This document shows, one piece after another, positions 42,722 to 51,254 of a stretch of 64,000 bases of DNA. Under the pieces are notes generated by a model, which was not told where the DNA came from, did not search any database, and saw only the letters and a list, made by a program, of their open reading frames with translations. How positions within the stretch are numbered: the stretch's first letter is position 1; the number at the start of each line of letters is the position of its first letter. Source of the DNA: Streptomyces sp. ML-6 (lineage in GTDB: Bacteria > Actinomycetota > Actinomycetes > Streptomycetales > Streptomycetaceae); the NCBI RefSeq assembly GCF_030116705.1, contig NZ_JAOTIK010000002.1:310001-374000 (forward strand), given 5' to 3'. The position numbers and the translations under genes were made by a program.

Positions 42722-43246
42722 ATGAAGTTTGAGCATGACAACATGGTCGGTGTCCGCCTGGCCGTCTCGTTGGTGAATCTTGAGGCGGGTGGCTCGTGGC
42801 GGGCCGGGGCCCTGGAGCAGGTCCTTGAGCGTCACGCGATCCGTCGCCCACGTGTCACCGGTTCGGCCGGAGAGGAGATCAGGGCCTGGTCGCGCCGGTT
42901 GCGACCCGTTTTCGAGGCTGTCTCGCAGGGCGAACGGTGCGAGACGATCAACGCCCTGCTCGCCGACGGTGCCGGAAGGGTCTATCTGACCACGCACGAC
43001 GGGTTGCGGCCGCATCTGCACTTCACGCCGGACGGCAAGGACGTGCAGAGCCGGGTGCGCGCGGTGACCGCGGGAGCGCTGGCCATCTTCGCCGTGGAGG
43101 CCGAGGGCCGGAGGCTGGGTGTGTGCGCGTTGGATACGTGTCGAACCGCTTTCGCCGACACCAGCCGCAATGGTCGCCGCGCCTACTGCTGTGCTCGCTG
43201 CGCCAACACCGATGCGGTCCGCCGCCACCGTGTGAAGCAGGGCTGA
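42722..43246 (+). CDS. CGNR zinc-finger domain protein
   Basis: 174 residues. The C-terminal 45 form the CGNR-type zinc finger (LGVCALDTCRTAFADTSRNG, RRAYCCARCANTDAVRRHR): four cysteines in CxxxxC and CxxC spacing are present, but the name-giving CGNR is CANT. The N-terminal part is the helical ABATE-like stress region. Such proteins are putative DNA-binding regulators. ATG at 42722, divergent from the second IclR. A GC-rich hairpin follows the stop. Confidence 0.85.
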   Translation: MKFEHDNMVGVRLAVSLVNLEAGGSWRAGALEQVLERHAIRRPRVTGSAGEEIRAWSRRLRPVFEAVSQGERCETINALLADGAGRVYLTTHDGLRPHLHFTPDGKDVQSRVRAVTAGALAIFAVEAEGRRLGVCALDTCRTAFADTSRNGRRAYCCARCANTDAVRRHRVKQG

Positions 43247-43256
43247 AAGCGGCCCC

Positions 43257-43282
43257 GGCCGCGGGTCCGAGGGCCCGCGGCC
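43257..43282. terminator. Terminator between convergent CGNR and AEC transporter genes
   Basis: GGCCGCGGG and its complement CCCGCGGCC flank an 8-nt loop directly between the two convergent stops. Confidence 0.65.
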
Positions 43283-43283
43283 G

Positions 43284-44201
43284 TCAGGTGGGAACCAGGG
43301 TCGCGACAAGTGGGACGGCGGCGAGGCCCAGGAGCGTCTGCGTCGCGGTGATGCCGGCCATCATCGGTGCGTCTCCTCCGAGCTGTCTGGCCATGATGTA
43401 CGAGGACGACGCCGTGGGCAGGGCCTGGAAGAGCACGGCGACGAGCAGCGCCGACGCCCCGAGGCCGGCCGACCGGGCCACCAGGAAGGTCACGGCCGGC
43501 AAGAGGGCGAACTTCGCGGTCGAGGACATGACGATCGGGCCGGTCCACGCGCGTGCCTGGCCGAAGCGCAGCGCGGCGCCGATGCACAGCAGTCCCAGCG
43601 GCATCGATGCGGCTCCCAGCGACTGGAGTGCCGGCTCGATACCCGGTGGCAGAGCCAGGTCCAGGGCCTGGAGGAGGCCGCCTGCGACGCAGGCGAGGAT
43701 GAGTGGATTGGTCACCAGCTGCCGGGCGATGTCCATCGGGCTCAGGCGGGCGCCGCCGAACCGGGCAAAGACCAGGACGCACAACACGTTGACCGTGGGT
43801 ACGATCGTGGCATTGCAGACCGCGGCAATGGCCACGCCCCGAGTGCCGTACAGGCCGGAGGCGATGGTGACGCCGATATAGTTGTTGAATCTGATGCTGC
43901 CTTGGAAGACCGAGGTGAAGCCGTCGCCGGGCAGCCGCATCAGCGGCCGGAAGGCGACGACCACCACGGCGACCACCACGGTGGAGACGGTCAGCACCGC
44001 TGCCAGTGTTCTCACCGGAAGGTCATGGGTGTCGGCCGCTGCCAGGCCGTGCAGGAACAATGCCGGCAGCAGCACCCGGTAGCCCAGGCGCTCGGCCCCG
44101 GACCAGAAACTCTCGCCCTGGATCATCCACCGTTTGAGGGCGAAACCCAGCCCGATCAGCAGGACGACGGGCATCAGAGCCCTGAGTGTCAGTGCGATCA
44201 C
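43284..44201 (-). CDS. AEC-family (auxin efflux carrier) transporter
   Basis: 305 residues with ten or so hydrophobic helices. Characteristic segments are FNNYIGVTIASGLYG, NPLILACVAGGLLQALDLALP and the C-terminal QALPTASSSYIMARQLGGD. AEC proteins move small organic acids or amino acids across the cytoplasmic membrane; substrate cannot be inferred. GTG at 44201 overlaps the stop of the upstream aminotransferase remnant as GTGA, so they were an operon. A related amino or keto acid substrate is possible. Confidence 0.87.
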   Translation of the reverse strand: MIALTLRALMPVVLLIGLGFALKRWMIQGESFWSGAERLGYRVLLPALFLHGLAAADTHDLPVRTLAAVLTVSTVVVAVVVVAFRPLMRLPGDGFTSVFQGSIRFNNYIGVTIASGLYGTRGVAIAAVCNATIVPTVNVLCVLVFARFGGARLSPMDIARQLVTNPLILACVAGGLLQALDLALPPGIEPALQSLGAASMPLGLLCIGAALRFGQARAWTGPIVMSSTAKFALLPAVTFLVARSAGLGASALLVAVLFQALPTASSSYIMARQLGGDAPMMAGITATQTLLGLAAVPLVATLVPT

Positions 44202-44725
44202 GAGGCGGCCTCGTCCAGGACATCGACGACGGCGCGGCAGCCCTCTTCCAGTGCGGCGATGTCGGTGGTGAAGGAGAACCGCAAAGGGCCCGGTGCCCCG
44301 ACCCGCCGGCCGATCATCGTGTACGCCTTGGAAACGCCGTCGACGAGCAGGAACCGCTCCCACGGATCCGGCGCGACCTGCGCGGGGCCGATGTACTCCT
44401 GATCGTTGTAGCGGATGTGTGCGCAGATCTCGTCGGAAAGGACCGTCACCGCGGGATGCCGCCGCAACACCTCGGCGAGCGCCGCCAGTTCACCATGGCT
44501 GTAGGTGGCACCGGAGGGATTGCCGGAAGCGTTGGCGGGGCTGTGGCCCCGTACGCGGGCAACTGCCTCCTGGGCCGCAGCGATCACACGGCCGGGCGGG
44601 GCGAAGTCGGGCTCGCCGAGGGTGAGATCGACGATGTGACGGCCCTGCGCGCGATGCTCGGCCGCGCGGCGGGCCATCTCCGGGATGGGCGGTCCGGCGG
44701 ACGTCACGAAGCGGCCGGTCACCAT
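44198..44725 (-). pseudogene. Aspartate-type aminotransferase with two in-frame deletions
   Basis: About 175 codons where the family has about 400. The start matches class I/II aminotransferases (MARRAAEHRAQGRHIVDLTL, GEPDF). It then jumps to the cofactor region (NASGNPSGATYSHGELAALA, VLSDEICAHIRY, LLVDGVSKAYTMIGRRVG) and again to the C-terminus (PLRFSFTTDIAALEEG). Two blocks, about 80 and about 120 residues, are missing, yet the frame stays open. The PLP lysine in VSKAY survives, but the substrate and dimer parts are gone. GGAAGGGACGC before ATG at 44725 is a good ribosome site, so a short protein may still be made. Coupled to the AEC transporter. Confidence 0.7.
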
Positions 44726-45859
44726 GCGTCCCTTCCGGAGAAGAACGGCATTCGCGCACGACCGGGGGTCAACACACGCCGCAGGCGCAGGTGTCCCCGG
44801 GCACCGAGTATCGAAGTGGGCATGAAGACAGACTGATGTAATTGCACGGGGCACTACAACCATTACACGGCAGGCTCAGAAGCGGCGCGCGACAAGAGTC
44901 GGGCCCGCAGGTGGACGGGTCCACCAGCGCAGCAAGGCTGTGCGCGAGCGCCTTGCCTCCGGCAAGGAAGGGCTCTTCCCGGGAAACCTCTTCCCCGGCC
45001 GGAAGGTGGGCCCTGCACAGGCGGGTACACCAGCGTGATCTCGCGGTTCAGGCCGCTCTCGTCGACATCCGGGTACATGGACACCCCGCCGTCGGGCCAC
45101 CGCACCAGGAGGTCATCCATGGCCTGCCAGGCCCGGCTCTCCCGGCGGGGAGACATGCAGGGAATCTCACGCCGCCAGGCGCGGCAGCGGGCGAAGTCCG
45201 TCATGGAGAAGGCCGGGTGGTAACCGAAGTTCTGCGGCAGGCAGCGGACCCGGAGATCCTGTGGGACCGGGACGGCGTCCTGGCCGGCCCCCTCGCCCAG
45301 CAGCCGCCGGCCGCTCCGGCGTTCGTCCCCAGTGGGTCGAGGGCCGGTTCCGGGTCTGGGTGCACTACGGCGCGACGAAGCCCGGCCGCGGGGAACTGTT
45401 CGAGACCATCGGCTTCCTCATCTACCTGCGCGAGACCGTGCTCGGCCCCTTGGCCGCCCGCCGAGTGGGCGCGATCCCCTGCGGTGTACGCCACCTGGAG
45501 ACCATCGCACCCGAAGAAGCGCGCCCTGCGGGCAACGCTGTGCGGCTATGCCCTCATGAAGCAGGGCGGGCGCTCCTCGCCACCGTCGCTCTCCACCGCC
45601 GATGGCCCGATGCCGGTGGAGCGATCGTCGAACGGCGCCACCACGCCGAGAAGCTCGCCATGCAGCATCTCCACGACGTCGTCGATCAAGGACGCTGACC
45701 AAATATAACTGACACTCAGTCAACTGAATTGCCCCGCTGAGATTTTCGGAATCAGGGCCCGGCTCGTCCGTGTCAGCCGCGGAGCAGCTGCACTGGTGGC
45801 ACCGGCGTATCGAAATCCGAAGCGGCCAGGACGCGCCCGGCCCCCGCCGGGATGCAAGG
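44726..45859. other. Region without recognisable genes; weak ORFs only
   Basis: Two frames look more protein-like than the rest. Minus 44863-45204 contains AWQAMDDLLVRWPDGGVSMY and GLNREITLVYPP. Plus 45261-45698 contains FRVWVHYGATKPGRGELFET and HHAEKLAMQHLHDVVDQG. Neither matches a family I know and neither has a good ribosome site; both may be remnants. They are left uncalled. The AT-rich palindrome at 45708 is listed separately. Confidence 0.3.
45708..45720. promoter_or_regulatory. AT-rich palindrome ACTGACACTCAGT (orphan operator candidate)
   Basis: ACTGA-CAC-TCAGT preceded by AAATATA, in one of the few AT-rich spots of the window. Such ACTGA/TCAGT dyads are common TetR-type operators. 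No regulator gene lies beside it, and the nearest intact genes point away or end here. It may be left from a lost regulator/target pair. Confidence 0.4.
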
Positions 45860-46510
45860 TCAGTAGCCGACAGTGAAGCGCTCGCCGATGTGCTGCGGAC
45901 GTTCGACCTCGTCAAGGAGGGCGACGGCGTAGTCCTCGGTGGAAATGCGGCTGCTGCCGTCCGCGTCGACGACCAAGTCCTCCAGGGCAATGCGGTAGGC
46001 GCCGGTGCGCTCGCCCTGTGTGATCGTGGCGGCAGGGCTGAGGTTGGTCCACTTCACGTCGGTGACGGTGCGACAGAAGTCCAGGGCGTCGCCGTGGGCG
46101 TGCATGATCTGGAGCAGGAACTCCGGCAGGCCCTCGGCGTCCCAGACCTGCTTTCCGTCCGGCGTACGCAGGGAACCGGCACCGCCGACCAGGATGAGCC
46201 TGGGGGCGTCGGCACCAAGCGTGCGCAGGCCGGCGACCAGGGATTCGGCGGCGGGCTTGATGGTCGCGATGTGGCCCGGCCCGTCGCCACCGCCGACCGC
46301 ACTGATCACGGCATCCTGTCCCTTGGCCACCTCGGCAACGGACGCCGGGTCCAGGACGTCGCCGGTGACCACGGACAGGTCGGGGTCGGTCCGGGTGAAC
46401 TTCGCCGGGTCCCGCACGACCGCCGTCACCCGGTGGCCGCGCCGCAGCGCCTCATCCAGGACGCGGGATCCGATGGTGCCGGTCGCACCGAACAAGGCGA
46501 TCTTGGACAC
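45860..46510 (-). CDS. NAD(P)H-binding protein, NmrA/atypical SDR type
   Basis: 216 residues, single Rossmann domain. The motif IALFGATGTIGSRVLDEAL is the GxxGxxG form of atypical short-chain dehydrogenases. DVLDPASVAEVAKGQDAVIS and a final region lacking a classical YxxxK follow. Proteins like this act as NAD(P)H-dependent oxidoreductases or redox sensors. GTG at 46510 follows GGGAG. The frame further upstream is non-coding. No operon partner. Confidence 0.88.
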   Translation of the reverse strand: MSKIALFGATGTIGSRVLDEALRRGHRVTAVVRDPAKFTRTDPDLSVVTGDVLDPASVAEVAKGQDAVISAVGGGDGPGHIATIKPAAESLVAGLRTLGADAPRLILVGGAGSLRTPDGKQVWDAEGLPEFLLQIMHAHGDALDFCRTVTDVKWTNLSPAATITQGERTGAYRIALEDLVVDADGSSRISTEDYAVALLDEVERPQHIGERFTVGY

Positions 46511-46713
46511 GTGCCGCTCCCGCTTCGGTTGATCATCCGAGGGAGTCCGCAGGGTAACGAAACATCCTGCGCCGAGCACGACCCATCGGCCCCAACCGGC
46601 CGAATCGACCCCATCGGACGACACCGTCCGCCCCGGGCCGACCGCTTGGGCCGACTCGGCGTTGCCGCCTCGCCTCTTCGGAAGGGGCGTCCCGGCAGCG
46701 CGCCCGGTCCGGT

Positions 46714-46850
46714 TCATTGCCAGGGCTGATGCCGGATGTGGATGACGTCCATGCCTGCGGCCACGGCTGCCGCGACGCCGCCGTCGGTGTTCTCGTGTGC
46801 GAGGCAGGCATGGGGTGTGACGCCGAGGAACAGGGCGGCAGGCACCGTCA
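46714..46850 (-). pseudogene. HAD-family hydrolase C-terminal fragment
   Basis: About 45 codons ending in GVTPHACLAHENTDGGVAAA, then VAAGMDVIHIR. This is the last part of HAD phosphatases of the beta-phosphoglucomutase type, including the conserved ENTDxG motif IV. Everything N-terminal, including the DxD nucleophile, is missing. The natural stop is kept. A remnant of a deleted gene. Confidence 0.6.
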
Positions 46851-46999
46851 TGGGTACCGGACGTCGTCCATCGCCTCCCGCAGCCCGGTCGCCACCTCCC
46901 TGAGCAGGGGAAAACATCGTCAGTGTCTTTGGGATCCAGGGACTGTCCGCGCTCGCTCCCGGTACTGCGGTTCATGGCCGCGTGCGTTGTCGACGGCGG

Positions 47000-47599
47000 T
47001 CACGCGTTCGCAAGAAGCACGTGAAGTGCCTGTCGAAGGACTTCCTCCGGGTCGTGCGGGGCGCGCCTCAGCTCCTCGTACACCGGCGCCACGCTCGCGT
47101 CACCCGGGGTCCGGGGTTCCAGCCGAGCAACTCGGTGGGTGATGGCGCTTCCAATGACGAGGTTGGTCGCCGAGTACGCGATCGACAGTGGCGCGGCTGC
47201 GCCTGACCTGCCAAGTCGCTCGGAGAGACATTCCGAGAACGCAAGGTAGGCCGGCCCTCGTGGAGGACGCATGGCGATGACCTGGACAGCCCACGGGTGC
47301 TCGAGAAGATGGCGGTACAGCGACAGCAGGATCTCCGACGCTTCCTCTTCACGGACAGCGCGCTGAACCACGCCATCACGTTCCAGGGCGTGGTCGAGCG
47401 CCAGGTCGAGTGCGTCCGAGATGCCGTTGATGCGCGAGTACAGGCTTGCCGGTGCCGTTTCCAGTGCGTTCGCCAACGCGCGAAGCGAAAGCCCGTCAAT
47501 CCCCGAAACATCCAGGATGCGTACGGCCGCGCGCGCGATGGCCTCCGGATCGAGAGCCCGGACGCGCCTCACAGGTCTGGCGTGCTCCCAGTAGCTCAT
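47000..47599 (-). CDS. TetR-family transcriptional regulator
   Basis: About 199 residues. HTH: ILDVSGIDGLSLRALANALE, TAPASLYSRINGISDALD. The C-terminal part resembles the TetR_C tetracycline-repressor-like ligand domain. ATG at 47599 has GAGGAG 6 bp upstream; a GTG at 47611 has a poorly spaced site. Divergent from a GNAT acetyltransferase 45 bp away, which it may regulate. The short gap contains CGATCACTGTTAGTTTAGTG, the probable overlapping promoters. Confidence 0.85.
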   Translation of the reverse strand: MSYWEHARPVRRVRALDPEAIARAAVRILDVSGIDGLSLRALANALETAPASLYSRINGISDALDLALDHALERDGVVQRAVREEEASEILLSLYRHLLEHPWAVQVIAMRPPRGPAYLAFSECLSERLGRSGAAAPLSIAYSATNLVIGSAITHRVARLEPRTPGDASVAPVYEELRRAPHDPEEVLRQALHVLLANA

Positions 47600-47644
47600 G
47601 CCCCTCCTCACCTCTCCTTAAGCGATCACTGTTAGTTTAGTGGC

Positions 47645-48175
47645 ATGATCGACGCAGCCCTGCTCCCCATCAGTGATGGCCTTCGAACACTCCGCCCCCT
47701 GTCCTCTCACGACGCCGAGCGGTACGCCGCCGGAACCCAGGATCCACTCGTACGGAAGTACGGACACCTGCCTGAACCGGAGTACACCCCTGAGAGCGTG
47801 ACCCGTCTCGCCGACGACGTCGTTCCTCAAGGCCTCCAAGCCGGAGACCTCGCAGTGCTCAGCATCGTCGACGACGCGGACACGTTCCTCGGCAGCCTGG
47901 TGCTCTTCGATGTCACGGACAGGACCGCCGAAGTCGGGTTCTGGCTCCACCCCGACTCGAGGGGCCTGGGCCACTCGGCCGCGGCGCTGGAACTCGCGGT
48001 GGTGTTGGGGGTCCGCAGTGGCCTGAGCGAACTGACGGCACGCACCTCGACCAGCAATCTTTCGTCCCAGCGATGCCTGGAGCGCGGCGGATTCAACCGG
48101 ACAGGGACCGACGTCGACCGCACGCCCTCCGGCGAACGCATTGAACTCGCGCACTACCAGCGGCACCTGAGGTAA
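47645..48175 (+). CDS. GNAT-family N-acetyltransferase
   Basis: 176 residues of the RimJ/RimL type acetyltransferase group: TLRPLSSHDAERYAAGTQDP at the start, FWLHPDSRGLGHSAAALELA containing the acetyl-CoA P-loop (RGLGHSA, close to RGxGxG/A), and LTARTSTSNLSSQRCLERGG, the late asparagine segment. It would acetylate an amine of a small molecule or protein terminus. ATG at 47645, divergent from TetR. No clear ribosome site, so possibly a leaderless message. Confidence 0.87.
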   Translation: MIDAALLPISDGLRTLRPLSSHDAERYAAGTQDPLVRKYGHLPEPEYTPESVTRLADDVVPQGLQAGDLAVLSIVDDADTFLGSLVLFDVTDRTAEVGFWLHPDSRGLGHSAAALELAVVLGVRSGLSELTARTSTSNLSSQRCLERGGFNRTGTDVDRTPSGERIELAHYQRHLR

Positions 48176-48315
48176 CTGCCCACTCCAGGGGAAGCCACGA
48201 CCACGGGGCCGGGACGGCCCCCGGAAGCGATGACCGCAGGGCCGGGGCAACCCGCCAACCCTTCGGTGGCGAACCACTCCGCGCGGTCGCCCATCACCAC
48301 TGGGTCCGCCGCCGG

Positions 48316-48358
48316 CCCGCTCCGGACGGTTGCGGGGACGACGGTCGTCCGGAGCGGG
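48316..48358. terminator. Inverted repeat downstream of GNAT gene
   Basis: CCCGCTCCGGACG and its exact complement 17 bp apart, in the gap between the convergent GNAT and MFS genes. Confidence 0.55.
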
Positions 48359-48390
48359 ACCTCGGCCGGTGGGTCACCGGGCAGCAGGAC

Positions 48391-48415
48391 GGGCGGGCAA
48401 AGCCCACGCCCGCCC
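48391..48415. terminator. Hairpin just downstream of MFS gene
   Basis: GGGCGGGC and GCCCGCCC around a 9-nt loop, 14 bp past the minus-strand MFS stop. A plausible terminator for the transporter gene. Confidence 0.55.
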
Positions 48416-48428
48416 GCGGTGAAGTGTG

Positions 48429-49835
48429 TCAGCGGCGGGCGTACCGGGCGGTGACCACGGCGGCCAGGGGAGCGAGAGCGAACAGTCCGAACATCCAGCG
48501 CGCGGTGCTTTGCAGGTCGCCGGTGCCCACGCTGTCGGAGAACCCGACGACGTTGGCGACCGTCCCCGCGAGCGCCGATCCGAACGCCGTCGCGGCGAGC
48601 TGGATCGTCGTGACGGAGGAGCCCGCGAGTTCTTGGTCCTCGTCCGGCGCCAACCGCAGGACCCGGGTGAGCAGATGAGGCCACCCCATGCCGATCCCCC
48701 AGCCCAGCACGAGCAGTCCGAGGCTCACCGCCGCAATCGTCGCGACCGAGCCCGAGTGCACCGGACCGGCGAAGAAGAGTACGGCGAGTCCGGCCAGGGT
48801 GAAGACCGGACTGATGCCGATGATCGATCGGCTGCGGTGGGACATGCCGCTGCACGCGATCGAGCCGAGCGTCCAGCCGGCGGCCAGGACGGCGCCCAGA
48901 TAGCCGGCCGCGAGCGGCCCGAGCCCCTGCAGCCGCTGCCCGAAGTAGGGGATGTAGACCTCCACCGTGCTGGAGATCACCAGCAGTGCCATGGTGAGGT
49001 AGACGAACCGCAGCCGCGCGTCGGGGCCGAACGCGGTGGCCGGGATGAGCCGGAGCGTCGTACGGCGCTCACGGCGCAGCCAGCCGGCGAGCAGCAGCGC
49101 CGCCACCAGGAGGCCGGCGGCGTTGACCGCGAGCCGGGACGAGATGCTGGCCGCGGAGATGACCAGCACGGCCAGGCCGAGCAGGCTCACACTCGTCCAG
49201 GGAATCCGCGGGGTCGCTCCGCCCGTCCTTCCCTTGGGCAGGCGCATCGCCCCCCAGAAGCCGAAGAACAGCAGGAACGGCAGCAGGCCCCAGAAGGCGT
49301 TGCGCCAGGCGTCGAGTTGGGCGCAGATGCCGCCAAGGGCGGGGCCTACGAGCGTCGCGACTCCCCACATGGCGGAGACGAGCGCCATGGCGCGGGGCCA
49401 CAACGCCTCGTGCAGGGTGATCCGGACCATGGCGTAGGACAGGGCGAAGAGCAGGCCGCCCCCGAGGCCCTGGACAAGTCGTCCGGCCAGCAGGACCACC
49501 ATGTTGGGAGCCAGCGCGCAGACGGCGGAACCGGCCGCGAGCAGGAGGGCCGCGAACCGGTAACTCGAGCGCGGGCCGCGGGCCCCGAGTACGGCGGCCG
49601 CGCCCGCCGACCCGAGCACAGACGCGAACACGAAGACCGTGGTCGCCCAGGCGTACAGGTCGGCACCACCGATGTCGTCGACGACCGACGGCATGATGGT
49701 CGTCGCCAGGTAGACGTTCACTGCGTGCAGGGCGACACCGGCGGCGAGCGTGACGGCGACGGGTCCGTATTCGCGGCCGAACAGCGCTCCCCATCCGGCC
49801 TCCGACGCGGTTGGTTTCCCGCTGGTAACGGTCAT
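48429..49835 (-). CDS. MFS efflux transporter
   Basis: 468 residues, about 14 hydrophobic helices in a drug:proton antiporter-like arrangement. Helix 1 is followed by TTIMPSVVDDIGGADLYAWA, and the loop between helices 2 and 3 holds GARGPRSSYR. The divergent TetR and the perfect operator in between make a classic self-controlled drug-export cassette. Substrate unknown. ATG at 49835. Confidence 0.88.
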   Translation of the reverse strand: MTVTSGKPTASEAGWGALFGREYGPVAVTLAAGVALHAVNVYLATTIMPSVVDDIGGADLYAWATTVFVFASVLGSAGAAAVLGARGPRSSYRFAALLLAAGSAVCALAPNMVVLLAGRLVQGLGGGLLFALSYAMVRITLHEALWPRAMALVSAMWGVATLVGPALGGICAQLDAWRNAFWGLLPFLLFFGFWGAMRLPKGRTGGATPRIPWTSVSLLGLAVLVISAASISSRLAVNAAGLLVAALLLAGWLRRERRTTLRLIPATAFGPDARLRFVYLTMALLVISSTVEVYIPYFGQRLQGLGPLAAGYLGAVLAAGWTLGSIACSGMSHRSRSIIGISPVFTLAGLAVLFFAGPVHSGSVATIAAVSLGLLVLGWGIGMGWPHLLTRVLRLAPDEDQELAGSSVTTIQLAATAFGSALAGTVANVVGFSDSVGTGDLQSTARWMFGLFALAPLAAVVTARYARR

Positions 49836-49850
49836 GATCAGCCTCTCAAA

Positions 49851-49880
49851 GTTATGTTACGAGTCGACCCGTAACATAAC
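49851..49880. promoter_or_regulatory. Perfect 11-bp inverted repeat between MFS and TetR genes
   Basis: GTTATGTTACG, 8 bp, CGTAACATAAC. It sits 15 bp from both starts, in the only AT-rich spot nearby, and almost certainly is the TetR operator controlling both genes. Confidence 0.8.
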
Positions 49881-49894
49881 CTTAGACTGGCGGA

Positions 49895-50563
49895 ATGAGG
49901 CAAGCGAAACAAGCCCCTGGCGGCCGGGCCCCGGGCGGACGGCCACGCGACGCGGCCATCGACCGGGCGATCCTCGACGCGGTGCTCGAACTCCTCGACG
50001 AGGTCGGTTACACCCGGCTCACCATCGAGGCCGTGGCGCGCCGCGCCGGTACGACGAAACCGGCGATCTACCGGCGTTGGGGCACCTTGCCGAACCTGGC
50101 ACTCGACGCCCTGACCGCACGCCTGGGCCGGCTCAAGGCGCCCAGCACCGACTGCACGATCTGCGATCTCAGCGACGCGATCAAGCTGTACGTCGCCGCA
50201 TTCCAGCGCATGCCGCCGGAGGCGCTCGCCTCGCTGCTCGCCGACTGCGGAGAAGATCCGCAGCGGCGGGAGGCCTTCATGGCCGCCCTGTTCGACCCGC
50301 CACGGGCCGCTGTCGGCCACGTGCTCGACGGCGCTCTCGCCCGCGGGGACCTGCGCGACGACACCGATCGCGACCTGCTGCTCGATCTGCTCGCTTCACT
50401 CGTCCACTACCGCGTTCTGTTCGGTCACGCCGTGACCAGCGACGACGTGGTGGAACAAGCCGTGCACACCCTGCTGCGCGGAGTCGCCGTCGACTACCCG
50501 AAGCTGGTGCAGATCAGCCGCAAGAAGGAGGGGGATCCGCAGATCCACCACCGTCACGCGTGA
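49895..50563 (+). CDS. TetR-family regulator of the MFS pump
   Basis: 222 residues. HTH: VLELLDEVGYTRLTIEAVAR, RAGTTKPAIYRRWGTL, followed by a TetR_C-type ligand domain (LLLDLLASLVHYRVLFGHAV). A basic GGRAPGGRPRD stretch precedes the DNA-binding domain, as in many members. ATG at 49895, 59 bp from the divergent MFS gene, with a perfect palindrome between. It would repress the exporter until a substrate binds. Confidence 0.9.
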   Translation: MRQAKQAPGGRAPGGRPRDAAIDRAILDAVLELLDEVGYTRLTIEAVARRAGTTKPAIYRRWGTLPNLALDALTARLGRLKAPSTDCTICDLSDAIKLYVAAFQRMPPEALASLLADCGEDPQRREAFMAALFDPPRAAVGHVLDGALARGDLRDDTDRDLLLDLLASLVHYRVLFGHAVTSDDVVEQAVHTLLRGVAVDYPKLVQISRKKEGDPQIHHRHA

Positions 50564-50618
50564 GCACGGTGGCCCGGGGCTGTTGAACGGTCCCGGTTTC
50601 CGAAGGAATCCTCGAAGG

Positions 50619-50646
50619 CTCTGCGGGGCCGGGCGGCCCCGCAGAG
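50619..50646. terminator. Terminator between convergent TetR and DUF3703 genes
   Basis: CTCTGCGGGGCC, GGGC loop, then the exact complement. The stem is extended by imperfect CGAAGG/CTTCG pairing further out. Well placed for both genes. Confidence 0.7.
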
Positions 50647-50680
50647 CGAGCTTCGAAGGACAAGCCTTTTGCGGGCCTGC

Positions 50681-51052
50681 CTACGGCTGCAACGCGATGC
50701 CGGCCTCGCGGAGCAGGGCGGCGAGGTCGTCCGGGATCGGCATGGGAGTGTTGATCCCGACCCGGGTGCGGCCGGTGTTGCCGTCCGGGTACTTCCCGGC
50801 CGCGGAACCGGGAGCGGCGACCACCAGGCGCACCACCTGGCCGAGCATCTCCCACACGTCGCGGTCCTGAAGGGCGAGACGGAACATCACGCCGTGGGTG
50901 CGGGTATGGGGCCAGGGCCAGGGCTGGGACAGGATGTGAGCCCGTTCCACGGCCCGCCACCGCTGTGCCGTGGGCCCTGAGGCGCGGGCCGCGGCCATCT
51001 CGGCGGTGAACGCTTCGAACAGGGCGGGCGGCATGGGAGAGCGTCGGGACAC
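50681..51052 (-). CDS. DUF3703 family protein
   Basis: 123 residues. The segment WRAVERAHILSQPWPWPHTR, followed by RLVVAAPGSAAGKYPDGNTG and TPMPIPDDLAALL, is diagnostic of DUF3703. Members sit next to metal efflux genes; function is unknown. Start GTG at 51052 after GGAGG. Just upstream on the same strand is the cation diffusion facilitator, so a role in metal tolerance is likely but not shown. Mostly helical, no signal peptide. Confidence 0.85.
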   Translation of the reverse strand: MSRRSPMPPALFEAFTAEMAAARASGPTAQRWRAVERAHILSQPWPWPHTRTHGVMFRLALQDRDVWEMLGQVVRLVVAAPGSAAGKYPDGNTGRTRVGINTPMPIPDDLAALLREAGIALQP

Positions 51053-51254
51053 TGCAGACCTCCAGTAAACAGTTCAGGATCTTCGGGGTCGAGGAAGAAA
51101 CCGGGTGCGGCCTTCCTCGTCTCGTCGTTCTTCTCGGCTTGTTCACCGAGTCGGGCAACGCGCTGGAATCGGCCGACGACACCGTTCGCGCGTCCGTGCT
51201 CGCCCGCTCCGAACGTCCCGCTGACGGGGTTTCAGGAGCACCGGGCGACAGGAA

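Noticed and set aside
45261..45698. 145-codon plus-strand ORF
   Set aside because: Some protein-like stretches but no ribosome site or family match; described as part of an unassigned region.
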